NCBI GenBank assembly: GCA_917880885.1
Contig: OU862906.1
Span: forward strand, 63,158,665-63,222,664
Length of the DNA stretch: 64,000 nt
Direction of reading: 5' to 3'
Source: Limnephilus marmoratus
Taxonomy: Eukaryota; Arthropoda; Insecta; Trichoptera; Limnephilidae
Part shown: piece by piece, positions 32,490 through 43,767 of the stretch
Position numbering within the stretch: the stretch's first letter is position 1
Layout of the letters: each line of letters begins with the position of its first letter
Position numbers and translations under genes: made by a program
Notes under the pieces: generated by a model
What the model saw: only the letters and a program-made list of their open reading frames with translations
What the model was told of the DNA's origin: nothing
Database searches by the model: none

Positions 32490-32650
32490 TCTGCTATTTA
32501 ATGAATAACCTTACTTTTCGTGTAACAGCTGTTTCGGCGTTGAAAATCTTTACTAAACTATATTTATGCAAAGTAGATACAGTGTGGCAACGTAGACCAG
32601 TAGAACTGAATTTATTATTTAATTTGATAAATAAAAATTCTTAATGCGTA
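32490..32650 (+). repeat. Dispersed repeat, inverted relative of 28970-29150
   Basis: TGCTATTTAATGAATAACC, CGTGTAACAGCTGTTTCGGC and GTAGAACTGAATT align with the reverse complement of 29150-28990. Class unknown. Confidence 0.6.
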
Positions 32651-32804
32651 ATAATTATGAAATAATAATATATATTACCTACATATAGTTCTTGCCTAAT
32701 ATGACAACATTCACTGTCAAAGTTAAAAATGTCCAGAGATATAGAAATATTATTTAGCAACGCCATACAGCCTGTCACGCATTAGGCCGTGTTAATGAGC
32801 TGTT

Positions 32805-32912
32805 AATGTATGAATGTGAATGAGGCAAGGAGTGTATGTCAAGACCGAGTTGTTTGGTGGTCCGTCCTCTCTGCCTATCCATACGGAGAAACAGCGTGGT
32901 GTTTAGTAAGTT
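32805..32912 (+). pseudogene. LINE 3' tail fragment (family of 4437-5140)
   Basis: TGTATGAATGTGAATGAGGC, then GTCCTCTCTGCCTATCC and GAGAAACAGCGTGGTG match the last coding bases and 3' UTR of the family at 18000-18110. It is about 110 bases, so insertion stopped almost at once or the rest was deleted. Confidence 0.7.
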
Positions 32913-33066
32913 TTTTCTTAGTTACAAAATAAACAACAAACCAAATTTTTTTTTTGGCATAGACCTTTCTAGCATGTTTTCATCCAGTTTGACTAAATTC
33001 TAACATTCTTAATGATGTTATTCAAGTAAATCTTATCACCCATAATAAGATAAATAAAACACAATA

Positions 33067-33830
33067 GGCTATTTGCATCACATTTTTTTCCGGTTAAGCA
33101 AATATTCTAAGACATTCTGTATTAATTTTTTTAATCGTATTTTTGAAATCCTGGCGATTTTTTAAAAATTTCAATGCGAAAAATGGGATTATTTTTTATA
33201 AACCGGAAAGACGGGACATAATTTTAGGGGTGCGAAAAAACGATAATTACACAGCCGAAAATTATTTTTAAAAAATGACGTGTGCCACGTGAATGGCACA
33301 GGAGAATTTAACGAGAAAAATTAAAATATATCATCTCATAAATATTTTTTTCCTTGATCCATCTTATTGATCATTAATCATTATAATGTTCAACGTCTAT
33401 ATATGACTAAATCCAATGTAATAAACTTGTACTTGTAAATTATAATAATGAAAATGTATTATAAAATTTGATTTTGTTAAAATCAGCACCAATTATTTTA
33501 TGCCTCTAAGACAGGAATAGAAGGCATAAAATGTACGGGGTTCACTTCGTGACATCTGTCAACACGTCAAACCAAACGATAAGTTGGCAGAGAACAAACA
33601 ATAAATCTAGTGAATGATAAAGTCAAATTAAAAAGTTCGCCGGAAACCAAAAGTGTAAAATAAAAAAAAAATCAGTGTGGAATTTTACAAAATTAATGGC
33701 GGTGACCGAACATTTTCAAAAAGTGACGTCACTAGCTCAAATAAATGATTTCTTTATTTAAAAAAAAGCTATAAATTTCTAAAAAAAAATAGTAACAAGT
33801 CATTTTAAAATCCTATTAAAAAAACCTCAC
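33067..33830 (-). mobile_element. MITE family with GGCC-CTTGCAT ends, copy 1 (right end not found)
   Basis: From GGCTATTTGCATCACATT at 33067, it is collinear with the reverse complement of 47204-48055: TTCCGGTTAAGCAAATATTC, AATCGTATTTTTGAAATCC, GACGGGACATAATTTTA, then GTACGGGGTTCACTTCG, AACAAACAATAAATCTAGTG and AGTGACGTCACTA. The far end is too diverged to place. No coding capacity. Confidence 0.65.
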
Positions 33831-34428
33831 TACTGTATATTTACCTAATTTGATATGACGCCATGTGCCTCCCAGACACAGAATTCAGTGACACTTGAAT
33901 TTTGATTTGCGTTTAGTTTAGCTGATCAATAAAAAGCTTTCCAGTTTGTTTACAATGAACACAAGATACTACATTTTTATTTACAAGCAATACTCACTTG
34001 ATGTGCCTCCATTGACGATTAGATCAAATGATATTTGTAGGTATTTCACAAAAAAACAGTATCTTCATTAAAAAGGAGCAAGAACATATCTTTAATACTC
34101 AATTAAATCAAAATCTGTGTCATACCCTTTTCAACTTCTTTGGCGCATCAGACAATTCCTCACGTTGCAATTAGATTACATCATCAGAAATATGCACTAG
34201 GAGTAGGTACTCATTGTCACTGCTTATCAGACGGCACGACTGAGATAACTAGAGACAAATCTTAAGTAGGTACCGGTTCTAGTAGTAGGTCATCTCGATA
34301 TTTGAATTCTAAACTCCCACGGGTCCCAAGTAGGTAATTTTGCAGGGTGATTGTAAAGAATCATACTGCAAGTCATAAAATACCCTCGAACTAATGTTCT
34401 TAATTATTATATTACATATATAAATTAA
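33831..34428. other. No recognisable feature
   Basis: Unassigned; several GTAGGTAC words but no ORF or element ends. Confidence 0.5.
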
Positions 34429-35001
34429 CCCCTCTGGCCTATTTTGTCGAAAAGTCAAAATATTTCTGCTTTGCAATAAAATCCAAATAAATTAAATATT
34501 TCTGAACGCATCCGAAAACTAAAAACCGTTTTTGAAAGTTGATGAAATATGCTCTCAAATTTTATAATTCGAAATAAACATGTATTTTTAATTTTTTTTT
34601 AATGCAAACATCTAAAGTTTTAAAAATGGCTAACGTTACGTTTTTCTCACAAAAATTACAGATAACGAAAAAAAATTAAAATATATACCATATTGTATTG
34701 GACAAATGTATTATAAACGTTATCGTCAACTCACTTTTTTTTATCTTTTCATGTAAAAATAATCAATAAAAAATTCCCAAAGTTTCCTTTTTTTTTTCAA
34801 ATTGTGGTCGGAAAATTTGGATTCATAAAGGTGTGCATTTTAATTATTTTGCCATTAACTTTTAGATTTGAATATAAGGGGTGGTAGTTTCTCTTTCTAA
34901 CACCGTTAGATAATGTTTTTAACCATGAAAATAAGGAAGACAACAATTTCCATGAGACCTACCAGAGTTGTTCCGAAAACCGAACAAATCTGCCTGAGGG
35001 G
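34429..35001 (+). mobile_element. TTAA-flanked MITE family 2, copy 1
   Basis: Left flank TTAA (34425-34428), right flank TTAT. Ends CCCCTCTGGCC and TGCCTGAGGGG are imperfect inverted repeats. Shared internal blocks with 36190-36750: TTTGCAATAAAATCCAA, CATCCGAAAACTAAAAACCG and TCTCTTTCTAACACCGTT. No ORF. Confidence 0.65.
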
Positions 35002-35279
35002 TTATTTATATATGGCTACGACGTTTACTGAAAAGTCGTGACTGGTGGGGTGACTTAAAAGGAGGTGACTTGAACAAGTTCTCAAGAAGCCCGTCTTTCA
35101 CATTACAGGTCATTCCAGAAGATGTGCAGTTGGAAGACATCTTGTCCAAGCGACGACACTAGGAAAATAGAAAGAAATGTATGTAGTAATGGTATATAGG
35201 TATTGATTTAATGTAAAATGGCGACTTTCCGGCATGTGTTGCAAATCCACATAATGAAGTAATTGTTTCTTCCTGCGTG

Positions 35280-35545
35280 TCCTTTCCCATTCGTCCCGTT
35301 TCCCTTCCACCTCCCCTTTCTCCTCCGCTCATCTACTCAAATTTCATCGCAATCGGATAAACGGTGTAGGAAATAATTTCATGACGCCAGAGCTCACTAT
35401 TATACATAGAAACCATCGCGGGTATGCGCACATCAAATCCCCAAAGTTGTCGGAATCAAATCGCAATCGGATGAATGGTTTAGCAACATACATATGTACA
35501 TAGATACTGGCGAGCAAGCAAATATATATTGATTTCTACATCTAT
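35280..35545 (-). mobile_element. Helitron fragment (reverse of the 24664/30608 family)
   Basis: On the plus strand it reads CGCAATCGGATGAATGG, CAGAGCTCACTATTATACAT and a pyrimidine-rich stretch CCCATTCGTCCCGTTTCCCT (35288-35330), the reverse of the family's purine block. The terminal CTAG end is not evident. Both ends are decayed. Confidence 0.55.
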
Positions 35546-36185
35546 GTAAAATCAAGTGTTTGTGTTTTAGCTATAAAGGGTATCAACTTTGTGGTTTAGC
35601 TATAAAGTGTAGATATTATAAATTACAACGCATTTGCAATTACTTGTCTTGTAAAATAAAAATAAAACTTAAAATGAAATAAACAAATAATCTCAATCAC
35701 TCAGGTTTTATGTTCATGATAAACCGCTGCTATAAATTTATTCTAGGGTCTAACATTGAAAGGATCATTGTCTGCATTTTCAATTGCAGCTTATTGCTTT
35801 CATCTTCTGGTAATATTGTTTTTTTTAAGTATACTTCTGGGAAAAATTACAAAGCAAAAAAAAATGTTAATATTATTTAATTTTAGACAGACACCGTGTT
35901 AATGCGAATTCTTCGCCATGCAACAAATATGTTGATACAATTTTGATGGGTAGGTAAAGGTTGGCAGCTTTGTTTTTAATCAATTTTCTTTTGTAATAAA
36001 AATAATAAGTAGATACATAATAGTATAAATAAAAGCGAAAACTTTTTGATTTATGTAAATGAACGAATGGATGGAAAAAACAGAACAAAAAACCAATCAC
36101 AAAAAGTTTCTTAAAATCGTTTTTTTTGCTTGTATACCCTTTACTTGTAAATATACCCATATCACATAAACAATCACAATGAAGA
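35546..36185. other. No recognisable feature
   Basis: AT-rich; ORF 35873-36160 on the minus strand is low-complexity and not credible. Confidence 0.45.
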
Positions 36186-36189
36186 TTAA

Positions 36190-36750
36190 CTCCTTAGGAC
36201 TCGGCCATTTTTTGTCAGGGGGAAAAATATTTACGCTTTGCAATAAAATCCAATTAAATGGAGTATTTCTGAACGTATCCGAAAACTAAAAACGATTTTC
36301 GAGGTGATATTATAGGCTTTCAAATGTTTTAAATCAAAATAAACACAATTTTTTAGCATATAAAAATTTTGCATGCAAACATAAAAAAGTTTTAAAATGA
36401 CTCGTGTTTCGTGTTTTTTTTTACCAAAAATTACTGACAACGAAAAAAAATAAACAACACTTACATATATTATTAGACAAGGTATTATAAAAGTTATTGT
36501 CATCTTACTTTTTGTCAATAATTAATAAAAAATTCCCAAAGTTTCTTTTTTTTTCCAAATTACGGTCGCAAATTTTGGTTTAATTTTACAATTTTTGTGG
36601 TTAATTTTTAGATTTTAATATAAATCGTGGTGTTTTCTCTTTCTAACACCGTTTAGATGATGTTTGTCACTATGATAATAAGGGAGATACAACGATTTCT
36701 AATAGACGTATGTGAGTTGTTCTGAAAAGCGAACGAATTAGCCTGGCTGG
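36190..36750 (+). mobile_element. TTAA-flanked MITE family 2, copy 2 (perfect TTAA)
   Basis: TTAA lies at 36186-36189 and 36751-36754. The element starts CTCCTTAGGACTCGGCC and ends TTAGCCTGGCTGG. It is 561 bp and collinear with 34429-35001. A possible start of a further copy (TTAACCAGCCAGCGGCCG) lies at 48501. Confidence 0.7.
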
Positions 36751-36754
36751 TTAA

Positions 36755-37570
36755 AGAAGTATATCTTGTTATATTGCCGTAACTTACGGCCTTTTGCTAA
36801 ACCAAACCTGGAAAGGACATGCAATAAATAGGCCAACAGAACTAGCTCAGGAAGCCGGCGCAAGCAAGGTTCCTCTTAAAACCAAGGCGAGTGTTGTGGT
36901 TCGCTTGTGAATTCCTCCTCCTTCTTTCCTCACAATCTCCAGGTCTCTTTCCTCAATCAGAACACAGTTTTGCACGTAAAGGGTTTATTCATTTAGAAGG
37001 AGACAGGGTTTTACAATTGCCAGCCTCGGCAAACTACACACTTGCTAGGTCTAGTATTTTAACATGGCGGGGAACTCTCTCTCACTCTCAACTCTCCACA
37101 CGTGTTAGTGAATTTAAACGCGGGATGTAGCACACAAGAGGGGACAAAGATTCATTTTACTCACAAAGCAGGAAATGAGGTAGTCGTCAGACAGGCTACT
37201 GTGGGCTGGAGCCTTCTCGTGCACAATACACATTATAGAAACAATCACGAGTTTTTAGGTTCTCGAACAGCGCACTAGCGCAATCACTGGGACACTGTTG
37301 TCGCGCCAGGGGCAAGCGGTTGAATGAGTGCCGGGTGCCGATCGGCACTGGGGCCACGGACCTCCGCGTGCGGAGAGGGGGGCGGAGAGGGGGGCGGTGC
37401 GGCGAGCTGTGCACTGGGACCCAATTCACTAACTCCTCGCAACAGGAATAAGGGACTCTATTCTTTATCTTTTGTAACGTAACAGTCTTTATACTTACCG
37501 TGATTATTATAGCACTGAAAACCAGAATATTTACAAAGGTGCCTCCAGGACGCGTACATGACACCATTAT
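36755..37570. other. GC-rich island of unknown nature
   Basis: About 37240-37450 is far more GC- and CpG-rich than its surroundings (GCGGAGAGGGGGGCGGAG duplicated at 37370-37395). On the minus strand a GTAAGT-type splice donor lies near 37495 (plus-strand CTTATACTTACC). The minus frame 37567-37196 (123 residues) is not similar to anything I know. It could be a host promoter or first exon, or an LTR (minus strand starts TGTCATGTACGC near 37563), but neither is shown. Confidence 0.3.
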
Positions 37571-37850
37571 CTATATTATAAACCGAACAAGACGGACAAA
37601 TAAATAGTCACATTTGACAAGAAATCCCGGTAAGACAAATTCGATTCCCAGTGTCGAACGGAACCTTTTTCTATGTCTTGTTCTGTTTCACATTTCATTT
37701 AGATTTATTAGTTTCATTTTCTTCGTCAATGATAAATTACATTGATGGGAATAACCTTCAACAGTTATTAAGTTGATATTAAGCCAATAAAATTGAAATT
37801 TAATAAATTTCAAACAAATTTAAAATCTATTTCAGTAATATAATTATAAT
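37571..37850. other. No recognisable feature
   Basis: AT-rich spacer. Confidence 0.5.
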
Positions 37851-38580
37851 CTATATTATACAATAAAAATCAATATTTGTTTCTATGTTTGTGAGTTGTC
37901 TGTGCATTGCTATTTTAAGCATAGGAAATGTTTGATGCTTCCAAAATATCTTAATCCAGCCTCGCGAAGGTTTCTGGATTATTACAACCACATGATAATA
38001 TATCTGAAAAGTTTTTTAACCATTACTAAAACTTTTACGAAACTGTCAATCATGTCACACTTTGAGAATAAAATTTTGCAAACCAAAATTCAATCAACAT
38101 TCAATTTTCGAAAAAACTCTTTAAATTAATGAATTTAATTGAAGTACTCACCAATGATACTCACACAAATCGAATACTTTGAATCTAACCAAGAATTATA
38201 GGTATTTTAAATAGGTACCCATGTTAGGGACCAAATTTTATTGATTGTTTTTAAAATTATAAATGTTTGTACGTATGAAAAATGAAATTTTATTTAAAAA
38301 ATTGCAATAGGTGGCATGCGAGCTCTTTGAAAACTGAATGTACCGGGACTGAATATACGGAACGCGAGAGAGGGGAGAGGAAAGCTGGATGGGGGTTGGC
38401 GGGACGGAGGAGCGGGAGAGAGGAGTGGGAAGACGGGGAAGGTGGAGGGGAACGCGCGAGGGGAAGGGGACATGGGAGGGGAAGGGGAGGCGGAAGGGGA
38501 ACGGGACGAATGGGAAAAGACACGCAGGGAGAAACAATTTATTTATTAGTGGCATTGCAACGCGTGCCGAGAACTCGCTA
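37851..38580 (+). mobile_element. Non-autonomous Helitron with 180 bp purine block
   Basis: It begins TCTATATTATACAATAAAAA after A and ends CGTGCCGAGAACTCGCTAG before T, which fits Helitron insertion between A and T with TC and CTAG termini. About 38360-38525 is almost purely purine on the plus strand (GGGAGAGGAAAG, GAGGGGAAGGGGAC). It matches 25005-25228 closely. No Rep/helicase ORF; ORFs in the purine block are Arg/Gly- or Pro/Ser-rich artefacts. Confidence 0.68.
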
Positions 38581-38660
38581 GTACATTATAAACTAGATTA
38601 GGATAAAACGTGCATTTACATTCTGATGCAAGGCAGACAAATGTTTGGTACGAGTAAATA

Positions 38661-39050
38661 ACCCCTCCGAATTTTCGCGAATATTCGCTTGAGATGTCTC
38701 AAACAAAATGACATTTTACGAAAACTTTGTGTAATTACCGCTTCACAATTAAAGTTCTATAAATGAAACATTTCTGAACGTAGCCGAATAGTAAAAACTG
38801 TTTTAGAAAAGTTACAAAATAAGCTTTCGAATTATTTTATTACAAATAAATATTAACATTTGTAAATATTAACATTTAGAATGCAAGCATTAAAAAAAAT
38901 GTAAAAATGACTCACGTGATGTTTTTGTGTGAAAATGGTAGATACTAAAATCACAGATTATGTAAATTCTCTTGTATAAATGTATAATAAACACTTCTGT
39001 GATCTCACTTTTTTATCATTTCATATAAAAATATTTAATAAAAATTAACA
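38661..39050 (+). mobile_element. TTAA-flanked MITE family 2, copy 3, diverged
   Basis: It starts ACCCCTCCGAATTTTCGCG after ATA (TTAA not preserved). ATTTCTGAACGTAGCCGAA and AACTGTTTTAGAAAAG align with copies 1 and 2. After about 39050 similarity is lost. Confidence 0.5.
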
Positions 39051-39725
39051 ATGTAGATCGGGGTCGAGCCGCCGGTCCGAAATTTGGCGGGAAAAATTAT
39101 GTGTCAGATTGCGCGAATGACAGAATATTCTTGTTATGTATTTCTATGGACAACTTGAATAGGGATGTACAGCTTGTTCCACTATCGACCTTCTACTTTT
39201 TGTTTTAGGGATGTCACTAAAAGAATAACGGGGTTAGAACGATTTCTATGGAGACACACGCGTTGACGTATAAACACGCTTATTGTACTTGAATGCTGTC
39301 GTATTTCTAACACATATATCTGCTTAAGTTGGTACCGGTGAATTTATATTATTAATTCAATCTTTGCATCACATTAAGTACATAATTAACATAAGCCAAC
39401 CAGACTGCACAGAAATATTAATTATTGCGGAAAACTATTTATCTTAGTTTTATCATAAAAGCCAATAGCAAACATACTCGTAATTAAACATGTGCAAAGT
39501 ATGCTCTTACAATAATGAAAATTCATGTGATGTATTTTTTTTTTGACAAAGGGAAAATCATTTTGTTATTTTTAGAATTAAAAGTGGCTTCTGATAGTTC
39601 CTGTCACTTCAATTCACCCTGTTCAGCTGCTCTCGTTAGGTCCCTCTCGACAAATCAATTCATCAGGAAGCTGAGACGGCTCGTGACTTTCGTGATAGAA
39701 ACGATTGAAAAATATTATTATATAA
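39051..39725. other. No recognisable feature
   Basis: A moderately GC-rich patch at 39058-39110 and otherwise AT-rich sequence; nothing identified. Confidence 0.45.
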
Positions 39726-40470
39726 AATCAAAATCAAAATCAAAATCAACATCAAAATCAAAATCATTTATTGTACAAAATTTTCATTTAATACAAAAGG
39801 TATAACTTATAGGTACCTATATCCTATTTCTTCCAGTTAACCTAACATGTTATTCAGATATTAACACAAATGAAATATAAATATAAAAGTTGTGTAATAC
39901 AAAGTGAATTTGTTTTAATTTATTATATATAAACATAAATATAAAAACAGTTGTACCTATGTGAGGTATTCACTTAATGTGTAATGAGACCTGTTCAGAA
40001 GGAATGTTTTTAGTGATGACTTAAATCTGAGTGTATCTTGTATTTGTTTAATATCATGTGGAAGGTTGTTGTATAGGTACTTTAATGGCCATGTAAAAGG
40101 GTCCTTTTTGGAAAATTGTTTTGTTTGCTTTTGGTATTAATAAATTTTCTGTAAACTTTGTAGCGTTTTTATGTGTAGAGTTTTTTTGTGGAAACTTTTC
40201 TGGAGATGATCGCACTAACATGCATAACTCCATTATATATATATGTCGGTGACTGTAAGAATTTTCAAATTTTTAAATATAGGTCTACATGAATCCCGAT
40301 TAGCAGAGTTTGCCATTTTTCTTATACATCTTTTTTGGATGATAAAAACATCTTTGGCGTTTACTGAGTTTCCCCAAAAGATAATTCCGTATTTTATTAT
40401 TGAATACACATAACCATAGTATGCGGCCATTACCGATTCGATGTTTAATATATTTCTCAGTGTACCTAGA
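39726..40470 (-). pseudogene. LINE 3' end with TTTTGA-repeat tail
   Basis: On the minus strand the frame 40430-40233 reads AYYGYVYSIIKYGIIFWGNS, then IQKRCIRKMANSANRDSCRP and FKNLKILTV, the region after the polymerase domain of CR1/L2-type LINEs ('SxxxYGIxxWG...QKRxxRxI......CRPLFxxLxILTL'). The C-terminus beyond is decayed. The 3' end is a (TTTTGA)n tail (AAAATCAAAATCAAAATC on the plus strand, 39727-39770), typical of CR1/L2-type LINEs. The polymerase core is missing. Confidence 0.75.
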
Positions 40471-40988
40471 ACAATAATATTGCGGATTTAAAAAAATATA
40501 TATTTTTAACTATTAAATCACTATAATAAGATCTTTAATGTAAACAACCCGTTAGACAAACTGCTAAAAAGTAGTTTATCGGGACTTTTTGTCTTATATT
40601 TGTAAAATGTATAAAATAAATAAATAAAAAAATAAATAATATAAAAAAAACAAATCCGACACGATTGAAACGATATCATACATGATTTATTTATTTATTT
40701 TTTCAGGTTCTCCATAAAACAGTTATACACCAAATTATTACGGAGAAGATTACATAATTTAAGAGAAAAAAAGTCCAAGGGGGGCAGTTTCACTATGTTG
40801 AGACGTATTTTAAAAGATAGTTACTAAACTCTCTATAGGTAACATTGAAGATGTCGATGCTCAATGCAGAATCGTTAAGCAATTGAATTGCTCTGTTTAA
40901 TGGCGCATTCTGAAAGGAAGAAGTTCTCGCTTTCGGAACATAAAAAAGTGCGTGGGATCTCCCACGAGTATACGCGTATATTATGAGT
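40471..40988. other. No recognisable feature
   Basis: AT-rich, with an A-rich AAATAAATAAATAAAAAAATAA stretch near 40616 that could be another retroelement tail. The minus ORF 41008-40793 has an 'FKNAPLNRAIQLLN-like' LINE flavour but is too weak to call. Confidence 0.35.
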
Positions 40989-41365
40989 ATCGCCGCCCCA
41001 GGAACCATTTATTTGATAAGCAACACTCCTGCCATAGGTCACCTCATGTGATTTGATACGTTTGGTGGTCTTATCAGGGTGCCCGGGTTCGTGGAGTTAG
41101 GATTTTTTAGGTCTTGGCGGCGGATGCTTTGGTCGACCTACTGCGTGGTGGGCCGGATCGGGAGAGATTGGTTGAGGGAGACCTTTTAACTTCTCCATTC
41201 GAACTCTCTTGACACCACAGTGGATGGATTCATTCTCCTGAACACTTTGATCCCCTACACACGTAGTCCTACACACCCTTCATACCCTTTACCTTCCTTT
41301 TCCTATTCCTAAAAAGATCCCCCGCCCAGCATCCCCAAAGATGACATAGGCCCTGGAGGCGAAAA
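40989..41365 (+). mobile_element. Hairpin-tailed retroposon, copy 3, with extra internal segment
   Basis: From CGCCGCCCCAGGAACC to GATGACATAGGCCCTGGAGG. It carries a segment absent from the short copies (41120-41270: CGGATCGGGAGAGATTGG, GAACTCTCTTGACACC), shared with 49759-50110 and 62640-62790. The 3' half of the hairpin and the A-run are missing. Confidence 0.7.
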
Positions 41366-41878
41366 GGTGGAGATAATAAATAAAAGAAGTATTTGGTTCC
41401 TAAAAATGTTTTTGATTCATTTCAAAAATTAACTGCGTAAATCGATATCGCAATTATATTTTGCAAGTAATGTAGGTATATTTGAAGTGGTTTAACTGAA
41501 GAGAATATGGTGATGGCCGCACAATAAAAATCTGTGATATTGTGTTTTGCATGAAGAATGGGACTAGTTTGGGAACCCTTAAAGCGTGTTAAACCCTATT
41601 AAAATATATTATATCTTAATAACAATAACTTTTATAATAATACTCAAACTCTTTGATGGATGAATACGTAGATACATTTCGTACTACCGTGCACTTTATT
41701 TTTAATTTGCTGAGTTAGACAATATTTTACATTATTTGTATTTTATTGTACACAAATAAAACATATTACCGAGAATATATCTCTTCACATTCTCGTTTTC
41801 TATAACAGAGTTCAACCACAATAAAATCACTGTTCGCCACTGTGAGGAAATATGGATTACCGGAAGCGCGTCACCATT
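41366..41878. other. No recognisable feature
   Basis: AT-rich spacer before the 69 bp satellite. Confidence 0.5.
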
Positions 41879-42223
41879 GTTGCGCTGCTCAACTCGGCAG
41901 AAATATTCCAGGGATTGCGAACGTAATACCTGCAGTTGGCGTGTACTGTTGCGCTGCTCAACTCGGCAGAAATATTCCAGGGATTGCGAACGTAATACCT
42001 GCAGTTGGCGTGTACTGTTGCGCTGCTCAACTCGGCAGAAATATTCCAGGGATTGCGAACGTAATACCTGCAGTTGGCGTGTACTGTTGCGCTGCTCAAC
42101 TCGGCAGAAATATTCCAGGGATTGCGAACGTAATACCTGCAGTTGGCGTGTACTGTTGCGCTGCTCAACTCGGCAGAAATATTCCAGGGATTGCGAACGT
42201 AATACCTGCAGTTGGCGTGTACT
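41879..42223. repeat. 69 bp satellite, five identical units
   Basis: GTTGCGCTGCTCAACTCGGC starts a unit at 41879, 41948, 42017, 42086 and 42155. The five units appear identical. Because 69 is a multiple of three, four different frames stay open across the array, giving repetitive ORFs of 103-177 residues on both strands. Units touch directly with no spacers, so it is not a CRISPR array. A gene is not supported. Confidence 0.95.
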
Positions 42224-42885
42224 GTTTATAAGCTTTTTTTGTCTACAATTTACATTTTGAAACACGCTCTACTAAAATGTATTGTCCAAAGAACTAGCTC
42301 CTTTTAAAATGATTGGAAAAAATAGTTTAAAATTTATGCTTTGTTATACGAACTATTTATTATGGGACAGTTGATTCGCCGACAATTGCCCCCCCGGCAT
42401 TCTTATATACAATATGCAGTTGGTTTAGGGAAAAATAGGTATTTCTAATTACACAAAATATAAATATAAATATAACTAAGTGACCCCGAAGGAATGTGCA
42501 AAGAGGATATACCGCCGAATAACAAAGCATAAAACATATTTTCATTCAGATGCATCAAGGAAAAGTCTTCTTGTCTATATACTGTGTACACCATCGCGTA
42601 AGTACAATCAAGCGACACTGATTATAAATTAGTTTGATGTTCATACCAAATTATTATCAAAAGGTCATTTTTAAAGTCGATTTTACATTTGAAATTGGTA
42701 AATAATGCACAATTTTTAAAAATTTATTACTCGTAGTAAGTATCTTCCGGCGTATCAACTTTATTATGCTTATCTTAACCTTACTAAAGTACGTAGGTAT
42801 GGTACTGTTTATGATCTGCCTGTACAAAACATTAATAAATAATAACATAAGAACATTCCGGCGCAGCATCGTGTTCATTGGTTAA
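42224..42885. other. No recognisable feature
   Basis: AT-rich; short ORFs without recognisable content. Confidence 0.5.
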
Positions 42886-43287
42886 GGGCCCACAACCCGG
42901 ATTTGTACCGATTTATTACATATTTCCCTTAAACACGGTAAGTTTTAAAGCTCTTAGAAAATATATGTTATTCTTAAAGATAATATCTAGACTTTGCCCT
43001 CGCCGAAACGCAAATTATATAAAATTCCCTCGATAGAAAAAAATCACAAAGTATGCTCCAAAAATTATTATTAACACGTTTGTTTCAGTTATTTTAAAAG
43101 TTATATGTATGAAAAAAATCACAGTGTTTCTTTAAATGCTGTTTTAGATAATGCCCGTGAGATTTTTGTTCTATTTTAAACGAGTCGTGTTTTATTAAAC
43201 ATTTTCGCAATTTTGTTAGCGCTCTCCTCTAACATTCGTAATTTCGTATCTCTCAATCTTCTTCTTTTCGGGCCCGGTTGCAGAGCC
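42886..43287 (-). mobile_element. TTAA-flanked MITE family 1, uninterrupted copy
   Basis: TTAA lies at 42882-42885 and 43288-43291. Ends GGGCCCACAACCCGG and CCCGGTTGCAGAGCC are imperfect inverted repeats. It is 402 bp and aligns end to end with 25842-27178 apart from the mariner. The sequence CCAAAAATTATTATTAACAC at 43058-43077 is the empty mariner target. Confidence 0.8.
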
Positions 43288-43767
43288 TTAATGAATTGTA
43301 CAATTGTAAACATAGTTTTGTATTAGTGATCTACGAACCGGTGGATGCAATCTGTTAGCCGTACATACGTTATTGTGATAGTTTGTCTAGTCTTAAGATA
43401 GAGCATTTTAGAAATACATTGTATATTTGCTCAACGCCCTTGAAGTTATTTTTCACAAAAACGGCACTATACAAATCATCCAAATCATCCAAATATTATA
43501 ATTATCGTTATTACTTATTACCTAATCCTTTTTTATATGCTATGATCTACTGTTCACCATACTGATTTTACAGTGACTTTAATATTATTAAAAAATTCTT
43601 TAACTGAAACATCTTATCGAACCTTAAAAGGTTTCACTCTGATCCTACAATGATCCCGTAGTTACTCGACGGAGATCCGGTGATAATTTTCACCCAACTC
43701 GCATATATTGGAACGGCGTATGCATTGTTTTGGCAACATCTTGTAACCTGGAATTAATCAACTCGTT
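43288..43767. other. No recognisable feature
   Basis: Nothing recognised; some sequence just left of the SINE (43640-43767) may be its 3' tail region. Confidence 0.4.

Noticed and set aside
38238..38601. Arg/Gly-rich and Pro/Ser-rich ORFs
   Set aside because: They come from the purine block of a Helitron and appear on both strands.
41879..42223. Possible CRISPR array
   Set aside because: Units are directly adjacent and identical, with no spacers and no cas genes; the setting is eukaryotic.
41732..42265. Long repetitive ORFs on both strands (up to 177 residues)
   Set aside because: They exist only because a 69 bp satellite (a multiple of three) lacks stops in several frames. No homology, start context or regulation supports a gene.
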